A stretch of DNA of 64,000 bases. Origin: UBA695 sp042691655 (GTDB taxonomy: Bacteria; Verrucomicrobiota; Verrucomicrobiia; Chthoniobacterales; Chthoniobacteraceae). Below the pieces are notes generated by a model, which made no database searches, had not been told where the DNA came from, and was given only the letters and a program-made list of their open reading frames with translations. The stretch lies in the NCBI GenBank assembly GCA_042691655.1, contig CP170506.1, forward strand, positions 4,836,001 through 4,900,000. Direction: 5' to 3'. Below, piece after piece: positions 15,480-23,801 of this stretch (positions within the stretch are counted from its first letter, which is position 1; every line of letters starts with the position of its first letter). The position numbers and the translations under genes are program-made.

Positions 15480-16475
15480 ATGAACCCGACCAGCGTCCCG
15501 CTCACCGTCCTTTCCGGCTTTCTCGGCTCCGGCAAAACCACCGTGCTTAATCACCTCCTCGACGGCGTGGACCGCCGCCGCGTGGCGGTGATCGAAAACG
15601 ACCTTGGCGAGACCTCCGTGGAGCACGACCTGGTCTTCCGCACCGATCTGGAGAGCCTGGAAACCATCGAGGGGCGGAGCTGCTGCTCGGCTCGGGAGGA
15701 GTTCGTGCGCCTCATGCGCGAGCTGGCCCGCGACCGCGCCAAGTACGACCGCGTCTTCGTCGAGACGACCGGTGTGGCCCATCCCGGGATGATCGCCCAC
15801 GCGATCCTGAGCGATCCGGAGCTCAAGGAGTGCTTCGCGCTCGACGGCATCGTGACCGTGGTGGACGCCTGCCACGTGCGCGCGCACCTCGACGACGAGG
15901 GCCACGCCAGCGAGCAGATCGCCTACGCCGACGCGCTGATCATCAACAAGACCGACCTCGTGAAGCCCGAGGACCTGGAGGCCCTGGCCGGCGAACTGCG
16001 CGGGATCAACTCCGAGGCGCGGCAATTCACCGCGTGCGAGGGCCGGGTGCCCGTGGAGGAGATCCTCAACCTCGGCGGGTTCGACCTGCGGAAGATCGAA
16101 AACGGCATCTCCGGCTGCGCCAGCCTCCACGAGGGGGAGGGGAAACAGGGCTGCGGCGGCGACGGCGAGCACCGGCATGAAATCCAGTCGGTCTCCATCG
16201 CAGTGGAGGGCTGCCTCGACGCGGAGCGTTTCCAGGCGTGGATCGAGCAGTTTATCCAATCCCAGGCCGACAACCTTTTCCGCTCCAAGGGCATCCTGGC
16301 GGTGGCGGGGTGCGAATCGCGCCTGATTTTCCAGGGCGTTCACGGCATGTTCCGGCTCACGGTGGGCCAGCCGTGGGGCGATGACGAGCGGCCGGTGACC
16401 CGCGCCATTTTCATCGGCCGGGGGCTCGATCCCGAGCTGATCGGCAAGGGGATCGAGTCGTGCATGGCTTCCTAG
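15480..16475 (+). CDS. COG0523/G3E-family GTPase (CobW-like metal chaperone)
   Basis: A 331-residue cytoplasmic GTPase of the G3E family, whose members insert or deliver metals (Zn, Co, Ni). The P-loop GFLGSGKTT (13-21), the Walker B-like VFVETTGVAHPG and the guanine-specificity motif INKTDLV are clear, and a His/Cys-rich stretch (about 215-239: SCASLHEGEGKQGC then EHRHE) could bind metal. The usual metal-binding GCxCC motif reads GRSCC (65-69), so the first Cys is Arg66. It is divergent from metX and shares the intergenic candidate operator; whether it serves a sulfur-pathway enzyme is unknown. Confidence 0.88.
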   Translation: MNPTSVPLTVLSGFLGSGKTTVLNHLLDGVDRRRVAVIENDLGETSVEHDLVFRTDLESLETIEGRSCCSAREEFVRLMRELARDRAKYDRVFVETTGVAHPGMIAHAILSDPELKECFALDGIVTVVDACHVRAHLDDEGHASEQIAYADALIINKTDLVKPEDLEALAGELRGINSEARQFTACEGRVPVEEILNLGGFDLRKIENGISGCASLHEGEGKQGCGGDGEHRHEIQSVSIAVEGCLDAERFQAWIEQFIQSQADNLFRSKGILAVAGCESRLIFQGVHGMFRLTVGQPWGDDERPVTRAIFIGRGLDPELIGKGIESCMAS

Positions 16476-16519
16476 GATGCCGGTAGGCGCGGCGGCAGGC
16501 CAATAGAAGGTTCAAAAGC

Positions 16520-18292
16520 CTATTTTGTCACCCCGGGAAGGGTCGTACCGAGGAAACTATTCCGGCAGAGCTTTGCATAGATGCCCCCCTGGGCCAGCAG
16601 CTCATCGTGCGTTCCGCGTTCCGCGATCCGGCCCCGCTCCAGGACCAGGATCTGGTCGGCGTGGCGCACGGTCGAGAGCCGGTGGGCGATGACGAAGCTC
16701 GTCCGGTGCTCCATCAGGCGCTCCAGGGCTTGCTGGATCAGGCGTTCCGTCTCCGTGTCCACGCTGGCGGTCGCCTCGTCGAGGATCAGGATGGGCGGGT
16801 CTTTCAGCAGCGCCCGGGCGATGGAGACGCGCTGCTTTTCCCCCACGCTCAGCTTCACCCCGCGCTCGCCCACGATGGTCGAGAGCCCCTCGGGCATCCG
16901 GTCGATGAAGGCCCGGGCGTTGGCCGCCTCCAGGACCCGCATCATCTCGGGGTCCGAGGCATCCGGCTTGCCCAGGCGCAGATTGTCGCGCACGGTTCCG
17001 TTAAAGAGGAAGCTCTCCTGCGTCACCAGGCCCACGGCCTCGCGCAGGATGTCCTTGGGGATCTCCCTTAGCGGCTCGCCGTCCAGGAGGATCTCGCCCG
17101 AGTCGAACTCATAAAAGCGCGTGAGCAGGTTCACCAGGGTCGATTTCCCCGCGCCCGTGGCCCCGACCAGCGCGACCGTCTCGCCGGGCCGGGCGTGCAG
17201 ATTGATGTTGTGGAGCACCGGGCTCTCCTCGGCGTAGGCAAAGCAGACGTTCTGGAAACGGACGTCGCCACAGAGCCCCCGGGCGGGGTTGCCCTCGGGC
17301 CGATCTTCCCGGGGCGCGGCATCCGAGCCCGCCGCGTTCATCTCCACCGGGGTATCCAGAATCTCGAAGACCCGCTCCGCCGCCGCCCGGCCCGATTGCA
17401 CGAGCTGGTTCAAAAAATGGAGCCGCCCCACCGGCTCGTAGAGAAAACGCGTCAGGATCAGGAACGCCACGAGATCGCCCATCCGGAGGGCCCCGGTCAG
17501 CACCGCGTGCCCGCCGAAGCCGACAACGAGCGCCATCCCGCAGTCGGAAAAAAAGTCCATTGAGGGCGAGTAGAGCGACCAGGCCCGCATGATCTTGAGC
17601 GTCGCCGCCTTGAGCTGCCCACTGACGTGGTTAAAGCGGGCGTGCTCCTCGGGCTCGCGCACGTAGGTCTTAATCTGGCGGATGCCCGCCAGGTTGTCGT
17701 GCAGCAGCGAGTTCATGGCGCTGGAGGCTTTGCGCTGGAACTGGTAGCGCCGGTGGGCCGTGAGCGTAAAGGCGAGCGCCCCGGCCATCAGAAAGGGCAT
17801 CGGGGCCAGCGCCAGCAGCGCGAGCTTCGTGTTGTAGTAAAAACACATCACCGAGACCACCCCCACCTGGAGGATCGCCACCACCCCCTGCTCGATGCCG
17901 TCGATCAAGACCCGCTCCATCGAGGTCACGTCCTCCAGCAGGCGCGTCATGATGTCGCCTGTAGAACGGTTGTCAAACCACCCCACCGGCAGCCGCTGGA
18001 TGTGCCCGTAGAGGTCGCTGCGGAGGTCAAAGATCACCTTTTGCTCAAACGTATTGTTGAGCCGAATGCGGGCAATATTCGCAATGCTCTGGACAAAAAA
18101 CGCCAGTAAAGCTAAGCCAGTGAACCCGATCAGCCGGTCGCCCCGGCCGTGAGCCACGTCGTCAATGGCCCATTGGCTGACCTTCGGGAACACGATGACC
18201 ATCAAGGTCATCAGCACCGCGCACCCCAAAGTCCCCAGGGCGAGGGTGGGGTAGCGCTTCAGATAAGCGAGCACTCTAAAAATCGTTTTCAT
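16520..18292 (-). CDS. ABC transporter, fused permease/ATPase (MsbA-type exporter)
   Basis: A 590-residue half-transporter: six membrane helices in about residues 20-310, then an ATPase domain with Walker A VALVGATGAGKSTLVNL (about 385-401), signature LSVGEKQRVSIARALL (Gly to Val in the usual LSGGQ core), Walker B PILILDEATASVD and the switch His in VIAHRLST. Such homodimers export lipids, lipid A, peptides or drugs; the substrate cannot be read from sequence. The ATG at 18292 (MKTIFRVLAYLKRYP) was chosen; the open frame extends to 18376 but overlaps mraZ. It is divergent from mraZ with a 58-bp intergenic region. Confidence 0.9.
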   Translation of the reverse strand: MKTIFRVLAYLKRYPTLALGTLGCAVLMTLMVIVFPKVSQWAIDDVAHGRGDRLIGFTGLALLAFFVQSIANIARIRLNNTFEQKVIFDLRSDLYGHIQRLPVGWFDNRSTGDIMTRLLEDVTSMERVLIDGIEQGVVAILQVGVVSVMCFYYNTKLALLALAPMPFLMAGALAFTLTAHRRYQFQRKASSAMNSLLHDNLAGIRQIKTYVREPEEHARFNHVSGQLKAATLKIMRAWSLYSPSMDFFSDCGMALVVGFGGHAVLTGALRMGDLVAFLILTRFLYEPVGRLHFLNQLVQSGRAAAERVFEILDTPVEMNAAGSDAAPREDRPEGNPARGLCGDVRFQNVCFAYAEESPVLHNINLHARPGETVALVGATGAGKSTLVNLLTRFYEFDSGEILLDGEPLREIPKDILREAVGLVTQESFLFNGTVRDNLRLGKPDASDPEMMRVLEAANARAFIDRMPEGLSTIVGERGVKLSVGEKQRVSIARALLKDPPILILDEATASVDTETERLIQQALERLMEHRTSFVIAHRLSTVRHADQILVLERGRIAERGTHDELLAQGGIYAKLCRNSFLGTTLPGVTK

Positions 18293-18303
18293 AGGGAAAT
18301 GGT

Positions 18304-18333
18304 GGTTGAAATTGGAGGAAAATGGGCTAAAAT
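18304..18333 (+). promoter_or_regulatory. candidate MraZ box (three TGG repeats, 10-bp period)
   Basis: TGG triplets begin at 18304, 18314 and 18324, each followed by a seven-base purine/AT-rich spacer, immediately before mraZ. MraZ is known to bind TGGG-type direct repeats spaced at about 10 bp in its own promoter, so this fits autoregulation of the dcw cluster. Only the third repeat is a full TGGG. Confidence 0.5.
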
Positions 18334-18350
18334 CCCACAAAAATCCGCCA

Positions 18351-18803
18351 ATGTCTCTCGACGCATACAATAGCATCCCTTTTACCGGAACGTACCGGCA
18401 TGGAGTGGATTCTAAGAATCGGATGACGATTCCGGCGGATTGGCGCTCCGGCGAAGAGGGGCTTCTTTACGTGCGGCTGCACTCCTCGGGGACCCATGCC
18501 ATCGCCATGTCGCCCCGAATGCTTGAGCAGCGCATCGCGGAGCTCGAGACCGCCGAGGGCAGCGCGGGCCAGCGCGCCACGTGGGTGCGCCTGTTTGCCT
18601 CCAGCGCCCAGCGCTGCTGCGTCGATAAGCAGGGCCGCATGGTCCTCCCCCCCGAGCTATGCCAGAAGGCGGGGTTGCAGGGAGAAGTGCTCCTCCTGGG
18701 CGCGATGAAAGAATTTCAACTTTGGAACACCGAGCGGTGGTCTGCCCAGCAGGCTGCCGAGGAAGCGGGCCATCAAGATCTGGCAAACCTGCTAGGCATA
18801 TGA
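18351..18803 (+). CDS. mraZ: transcriptional regulator MraZ
   Basis: A 150-residue protein with two SpoVT/AbrB-like half domains. The conserved HGVDSKNRMTIPADWR is near the N-terminus (about 16-31) and the second repeat reads CCVDKQGRMVLPPELCQKAGL (about 93-113). MraZ forms a ring-shaped DNA-binding oligomer and regulates its own division/cell-wall cluster. The start at 18351 was chosen over the ATG at 18306, which lies inside the candidate MraZ box. Its stop overlaps the rsmH start (ATGA). Confidence 0.93.
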   Translation: MSLDAYNSIPFTGTYRHGVDSKNRMTIPADWRSGEEGLLYVRLHSSGTHAIAMSPRMLEQRIAELETAEGSAGQRATWVRLFASSAQRCCVDKQGRMVLPPELCQKAGLQGEVLLLGAMKEFQLWNTERWSAQQAAEEAGHQDLANLLGI

Positions 18804-19831
18804 TCGCCCCCAGCTCTGAGTTTTTGGAATCCGCAACCCCCGGGTTGCGGAGGAGGATTGCTTTGAAAGCCGAACATCACCTTTCCGATACCGGTTCCGA
18901 GGCAGTGCGGTACCACGAGCCCGTCTTGCTTGGCCAGACGGTCGCCCTGCTTGCGCCCGCTCCCGGCAAACTTTTCCTGGACGGCACGCTCGGCGGCGGC
19001 GGCCACACGGAAGCGTTCCTGGAAGCCGGGGCGCGCGTCATCGGCATCGACCAGGACCCGCAGGCTCTCGAATTCGCGGGGCGGCGACTGGCGCGTTTTG
19101 GCGACCGGTTCACCCCCGTGCGGGCTAATTTCGAAATGGCCGGGCCCGTGCTGGAGGAGCTGCGCATCGGCGGCATCGACGGCGCGCTGCTGGATATCGG
19201 CGTCTCCTCCTGGCAGCTCGACACCCCCGGGCGCGGCTTCAGCTTTCAGGCCGAGGGCCCGCTGGACATGCGGATGAACCCCCAGGGGCCCGTCACCGCT
19301 GCCGATATCGTCAATACCGCCTCCGAAGAGGAGTTGATCCGGATTTTCCGCGAATACGGCGAGGAAAACGCCGCCCGGCGCATCGCGAAGCAAATTCTTA
19401 AAGAACGCGTCTCGGCCCTGTTCGCCACCACACTCGACCTTGCCCGTTGCGTGGAAAAGGTGAACCCGCGCCGGGGCCGCGTCCACCCCGCCACCAAGGT
19501 TTTTCAAGCCCTGCGCATCGCCGTCAACCGTGAGCTCGACGTGCTCGTGGCCGCGCTCAGCGGCATCTCCGAGCGGCTCAACCCCGGCGCGCGCTTTGGG
19601 GTGATCTGCTTCCATAGTTTGGAAGATCGCATCGTAAAGAACTTTTTCCGCGCCCGGTCCACCCCGTGGATCGACCGGCCCGAGTGGCCCGCCCCGCGCG
19701 CCAACCCCGACTTTCAATTCCGCCTCCTCACCGGCAAGCCCGCCGTGGCCGCCGAGGAGGAAGCCAACCGCAACCCGCGCTCCCGCAGCGCCAAACTTCG
19801 CGTGGTCGAAAAACTCTCCCATGTCCAATAA
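18800..19831 (+). CDS. rsmH: 16S rRNA m4C1402 methyltransferase RsmH
   Basis: A 343-residue SAM-dependent methyltransferase that N4-methylates C1402 of 16S rRNA. RYHEPVLLGQTVALL, the SAM-binding FLDGTLGGGGHTEAFLE, the IDQDPQALEFA segment, and downstream DGALLDIGVSSWQLD, GFSFQAEGPLDMRM, KVFQALRIAVNRELD and CFHSLEDRIVKNFF are all family marks. The ATG at 18800 overlaps the mraZ stop; about 30 residues before the conserved region form a variable N-terminus. The 3' end overlaps ftsL by 11 bp. Confidence 0.95.
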   Translation: MIAPSSEFLESATPGLRRRIALKAEHHLSDTGSEAVRYHEPVLLGQTVALLAPAPGKLFLDGTLGGGGHTEAFLEAGARVIGIDQDPQALEFAGRRLARFGDRFTPVRANFEMAGPVLEELRIGGIDGALLDIGVSSWQLDTPGRGFSFQAEGPLDMRMNPQGPVTAADIVNTASEEELIRIFREYGEENAARRIAKQILKERVSALFATTLDLARCVEKVNPRRGRVHPATKVFQALRIAVNRELDVLVAALSGISERLNPGARFGVICFHSLEDRIVKNFFRARSTPWIDRPEWPAPRANPDFQFRLLTGKPAVAAEEEANRNPRSRSAKLRVVEKLSHVQ

Positions 19832-20213
19832 CCGCCGCCGCCGTCTTGAAAATAACGTTCCTGTCGGGGCCTTTTCGCCGTGGCTCATCGTCGCGGCCAT
19901 CGCCATCCTGGGCGGGCTGACCCGCGTTTATTACAAAAACCAGATCGTCCACCGGGGCGAAAACATCGGTCGCATGGAGAAGGAGCTGGGCGAACTCAAC
20001 CGGAAGAACGACGCCCTGCGCAGCCGCATCGCGCAGCTCACCACCTATTCCGCCCTCCAAAAGTGCTTCAACGACGGGACCATCAAGATGATCAAGATTG
20101 CCCCCACCAGCGTCGTGCACGTTGATTACCCGCGCGCCACCCGTAACGTCGCCAGCGTGGCCAACGCCACCGACCTCCGAGCCGTCGCCAACGAGGGAGG
20201 CGCCCGCCCGTGA
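19821..20213 (+). CDS. ftsL: FtsL-like division protein
   Basis: A 130-residue small bitopic protein: a short Arg-rich cytoplasmic tail, one membrane helix (about 18-36, WLIVAAIAILGGLTRVYY), then a coiled coil (about 45-75) with heptad-like leucines. This architecture, and the position between rsmH and ftsI, identify an FtsL-type scaffold of the FtsQLB complex, although FtsL sequences are poorly conserved. The C-terminal 40 residues look unstructured. Its stop overlaps the GTG start of ftsI. Confidence 0.75.
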   Translation: MSNNRRRRLENNVPVGAFSPWLIVAAIAILGGLTRVYYKNQIVHRGENIGRMEKELGELNRKNDALRSRIAQLTTYSALQKCFNDGTIKMIKIAPTSVVHVDYPRATRNVASVANATDLRAVANEGGARP

Positions 20214-22084
20214 ACCACATGGCCAGAGTACGCGCAATTCTTGCCTGCTTTGGCTTGATGTGCTGTTTTACGGGCTTTTCGGCCCGCCTGGTCTATCTCC
20301 AGGTCGATCAGCACGACAAATACGAGCGCCTCGCGGCCGAGAAACACGTCTGGAAAGAGCCGATCATCGCCGCCCGGGGGGAGATCCGCGACATCACCGG
20401 CGAACTCTTGGCCGACAACGAGCCGCTCAACACCCTCATCGCCGATCCCAGCCTATTCGGCTCCGCCAAACTGGAGCCGGGGGAGATCGCCGACCTTCTC
20501 GCCGCGCCGCTCAAGACCGACAAGGCCAAGCTGCTTAAAAAATTCGACACCAACCGCAAGTACGTCGTCTTAAAGAAAACCCTTACCGAAGCCGACACCG
20601 CTGCCCTCCAGCAGCGGTTTGCCGATTTCCGCGCCCGCACGGGCAAGCCGGTGAGGGGGCTTTTCTTTGAGCCCGATACCCGCCGCGTTTACCCCAACAA
20701 TACCTCGCTCTGCCACGTGCTCGGCTTCATCGGGCAGAAAACCACCGAGACGGCTGGAGTGCAGGAGACCGAGCGCATGGGCGTGGAGGGCGTCGAGCGC
20801 TCCATGGATAAATGGCTGCGCGGCTACGACGGCTTCCGCTACATCGAGCGCGACCGCACCGGCAAGGAGATCGTCCCCTACCGCGGCCAGGAACGCAGCG
20901 CCCGGGACGGCTATAACGTCCGGCTCACCGTGGATATGCGAATCCAGCATATCGTCGAAACGGAACTGGACGCTCTCTATAAGCAGTACCGCCCGGAATT
21001 CTGCACCGCGATTGTGATGGAGCCGAAAACCGGCCGCATTCTGGCCATGGCCAACAGCCCCGCTTTCGACCCCAACGAATTGAGCCGCGGCCCCGAGAAG
21101 GCCGACAAGAGCGACAAAAAAAGCAAGGCGCCCGAGATCAAGCCCGAGGCGATGAAGAACTGCGCCGTCATCAACATCGTCGAGCCCGGGAGCGTGTTTA
21201 AAATTGTTCCGGTTTCCGCCGCGCTCAATGACAAACTCGTCTCGCTGGACACCGTGGTCGGTATCGAAGGGGGGCGCTGGCTCTACGGGGGCAAATTCCT
21301 CAAGGACCACGGGCACGGCGACCACCCGGATTTGAGCGTTTTCGACTGCGTGGTCAAGTCGAGCAACATCGGAGCCGCCAAGCTGGGTCTCAAGCTTGGC
21401 GAGCAGCGTTTTTACGAGTACGTGCGCGCCTTCGGCTTCGGCGAGCGCACCGGCATCAACCTGCCCGGCGAGGTCTCCGGCATCGTTCACTCGCCTAAAA
21501 GCGCGGGCTGGAACGTGCTGACCATTACCCGCATGCCGATGGGGCAGGGGGTCTCCGTCACCCCCATCCAGATGGTCGCCGCCATGAGCGCCATCGCCAA
21601 CGGCGGCCAGCTTATGATGCCGCAGATCGTTGATTCCGTCATCGACCAAGAGGGTAAAGCGGTCGTCGATTTTCACCCCATGGCCGTCCGGCGCGTCGTC
21701 AGCGAAGACGCCGCGGCCAAGCTGCGCAGCGCATTGAAGGAGGTCGTCAGCAAGCGCGGCACCGCCTTTGCCGCCACCATCCCCGGCTACTCCTGCGGCG
21801 GCAAGACCGGCACCGCCAACATCGCCAAACCCAACGGCGGCGGCTACTACGACAACCGCTACACCACGTCATTTGTCGGCTTCTTCCCTGCCGATGACCC
21901 GCAGCTCGTCTGCCTCGTCATGGCCTGCGACCCCAAGGCCCCGGAAAACCTCACCTACGGCGGCACCGTCGCCGGTCCCTCTTTCTCGCGGATCGGCGAA
22001 CAGACCGCCCGCTATCTTAACATCCAGCCCGACATGCCCATCCCGCCCCAGCCGGGAACGAAGGTCGCTGCCACGGGCCACTAA
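20210..22084 (+). CDS. ftsI: division transpeptidase FtsI (PBP3-type)
   Basis: A 624-residue class B penicillin-binding protein with one N-terminal membrane helix (about 10-25), a dimerisation domain (RGEIRDITGELLADN) and a C-terminal transpeptidase domain. The active-site Ser is in VEPGSVFKIVP (SxxK), the second motif is SSN (in VVKSSNIGAAKLG) and the third is KTGT (in CGGKTGTANIAK). It crosslinks septal peptidoglycan with FtsW. The GTG at 20210 overlaps the ftsL stop; an ATG at 20219 is an alternative. No PASTA domains are seen at the C-terminus. Confidence 0.93.
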   Translation: MNHMARVRAILACFGLMCCFTGFSARLVYLQVDQHDKYERLAAEKHVWKEPIIAARGEIRDITGELLADNEPLNTLIADPSLFGSAKLEPGEIADLLAAPLKTDKAKLLKKFDTNRKYVVLKKTLTEADTAALQQRFADFRARTGKPVRGLFFEPDTRRVYPNNTSLCHVLGFIGQKTTETAGVQETERMGVEGVERSMDKWLRGYDGFRYIERDRTGKEIVPYRGQERSARDGYNVRLTVDMRIQHIVETELDALYKQYRPEFCTAIVMEPKTGRILAMANSPAFDPNELSRGPEKADKSDKKSKAPEIKPEAMKNCAVINIVEPGSVFKIVPVSAALNDKLVSLDTVVGIEGGRWLYGGKFLKDHGHGDHPDLSVFDCVVKSSNIGAAKLGLKLGEQRFYEYVRAFGFGERTGINLPGEVSGIVHSPKSAGWNVLTITRMPMGQGVSVTPIQMVAAMSAIANGGQLMMPQIVDSVIDQEGKAVVDFHPMAVRRVVSEDAAAKLRSALKEVVSKRGTAFAATIPGYSCGGKTGTANIAKPNGGGYYDNRYTTSFVGFFPADDPQLVCLVMACDPKAPENLTYGGTVAGPSFSRIGEQTARYLNIQPDMPIPPQPGTKVAATGH

Positions 22085-22094
22085 TCAAACCAGA

Positions 22095-23585
22095 ATGCAA
22101 CTTAAATCCCTTCTTACCAAAATCCCCGCCGTGCTGACCGTTGGCTCGACGGACCGGGAAATTACGTCGATTTGCTACGACTCCCGCCGCGTTCAGAAAG
22201 GCAGCCTTTTTGTCGCCGTTCCCGGCGAAAAAGTCGACGGCAGCAGCTTTATCGAAGCCGCCATCGACAAGGGGGCCGTCGCCGTTGTCACCGAGCGCGA
22301 ACAGGTCCAGCCGCGAGCCACGCTCATCGTCGTCCCCAGCGCCCGCGCGGCCCTCGCCGACCTGGCTAGCGAATACTACGGGCGTCCCTCCCTCGGCCTG
22401 AAAGTCGCGGGCATCACCGGCACCAATGGCAAGACCACCACGGCTTTTTTGATCAAGCACCTCTGCGACGCCGTGCAGCAGCGCGCGGGCTTGGTGAGCA
22501 CCATCCGCTACGAAATCGGCGAGCGCATTCTTCCCGCCCCGCGCACCACGCCCGAGTCGCTCGACTTGCAGGAGATCTTCTTCCAGATCCGCTCCGCGGG
22601 CTGTCGCGCCGTGGCCATGGAGGTCTCCTCCCACGCCTTGGAGCTGGGCCGCACGCGAGGCGTCGAATTCGACACCGCCATCTTCACGAACCTGACCCAG
22701 GATCACCTCGACTACCACAAGACCATGGAGGCCTACTTCGAGGCCAAGTGGAAACTCTTCGTCGCCCTCGCCGGGCAGCAGCACAAGAAGGGCAAGGCCG
22801 TCGTCAACATTGACGACCGCTGGGGCCAGCGCCTCATTTCGCGCCTCACCCAGGAATACCCGAACCTGCCGCTCATCACCTACGGCATGAACGCCCGGGC
22901 CGACTTCCGCGCCGGAGCCGTCCGCACCGACCTCCACGGCTCCCAGTACCAGCTCGACGCCCAGGGAAAAACCTACCTCGTGCGCCTCCCCTTGATCGGG
23001 GCCTTTAACGTTTACAACTCGCTTGCCGCCCTGGCCGGTGCCGCCGCCATCGGCGTCGATCTGCGCACCGCCGTACGCGCCCTTGCCGACGCCCCAAGCG
23101 TCCCCGGTCGCCTCCAGCCCGTGCCCGTCAAGCGCCAGTTCCGCGTCTTTGTTGACTACGCCCACACCGACGACGCCCTCCAGAACGTCATGAAAACCTT
23201 GCGCGACCTCGGGCCCCGGCGGCTCATCGTCGTCTTTGGCTGCGGCGGCAACCGCGACAAAGCCAAGCGCCCGCTCATGGCCGCCGCCGTCGAGCGCGGA
23301 GCCGACTGGGCCATCGTCACCTCCGACAACCCCCGCAAGGAAAACCCCGCCGACATCATCGCCGAGGTCCAGACCGGCTTCCGGAACAAGGCCCACGAAG
23401 CCATCGAAGACCGCAAAGAAGCCATCTTCCGCGCCATCTCCCTCGCCGGTCCGCGCGATATCGTCCTGATCGCCGGGAAAGGCCACGAAACCACGCAGGA
23501 ATTCGCCGACCACACCATCCCCTTCGACGACCTCTCCATCGCCCGCCAGGCCGTCGAAGCCAGGCCGGTGGATATGGAAGATTAA
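22095..23585 (+). CDS. murE: UDP-MurNAc-tripeptide synthetase MurE (meso-DAP type)
   Basis: A 496-residue Mur ligase that adds the third amino acid to UDP-MurNAc-L-Ala-D-Glu. The ATP loop is ITGTNGKTTTAFLI (about 110-123); TTPESLDL, EVSSHALELGRT and the carbamylated-Lys region are also present. The substrate-selecting motif reads TSDNPRKENP, the DNPR form associated with meso-diaminopimelate. The C-terminus has IAGKGHETTQEF. The start at 22095 lies 10 bp after ftsI; an in-frame extension to 21768 would overlap ftsI. Confidence 0.95.
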   Translation: MQLKSLLTKIPAVLTVGSTDREITSICYDSRRVQKGSLFVAVPGEKVDGSSFIEAAIDKGAVAVVTEREQVQPRATLIVVPSARAALADLASEYYGRPSLGLKVAGITGTNGKTTTAFLIKHLCDAVQQRAGLVSTIRYEIGERILPAPRTTPESLDLQEIFFQIRSAGCRAVAMEVSSHALELGRTRGVEFDTAIFTNLTQDHLDYHKTMEAYFEAKWKLFVALAGQQHKKGKAVVNIDDRWGQRLISRLTQEYPNLPLITYGMNARADFRAGAVRTDLHGSQYQLDAQGKTYLVRLPLIGAFNVYNSLAALAGAAAIGVDLRTAVRALADAPSVPGRLQPVPVKRQFRVFVDYAHTDDALQNVMKTLRDLGPRRLIVVFGCGGNRDKAKRPLMAAAVERGADWAIVTSDNPRKENPADIIAEVQTGFRNKAHEAIEDRKEAIFRAISLAGPRDIVLIAGKGHETTQEFADHTIPFDDLSIARQAVEARPVDMED

Positions 23586-23606
23586 TTAGCCCAAACCTCC
23601 CTCATC

Positions 23607-23786
23607 ATGAACCCACCCAACCCTGATTCGCTCCCAAGCGCCAACGCCGATGCCCGCCGCCTGGAGCTTAACCGCCGGGTGCGCGGCGTCCGGTTTGCCC
23701 GGATGCACTACCGTCTGGCTGCCTCCGAGCCGTTCGTGAGGCGCGAAGATGTTTTGCGGCGTGCTTTCGCGTTTCGCTGCTCGTGA
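23607..23786 (+). CDS. small hypothetical protein between murE and murF
   Basis: A 59-codon ORF beginning ATG AAC CCA and ending TGA at 23784-23786. It fills most of the 216-bp gap between murE and murF, in a cluster where other genes overlap or lie a few bases apart. Third codon positions are mainly G or C, as in the neighbouring genes. The product is very basic (about 13 Arg), with a motif LNRRVRGVRFARMHYRLAAS and no membrane helix. I know no family for it. It could be a real small protein or a chance frame in GC-rich spacer. Confidence 0.4.
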   Translation: MNPPNPDSLPSANADARRLELNRRVRGVRFARMHYRLAASEPFVRREDVLRRAFAFRCS

Positions 23787-23801
23787 CCTGAAAAATCGTT
23801 C

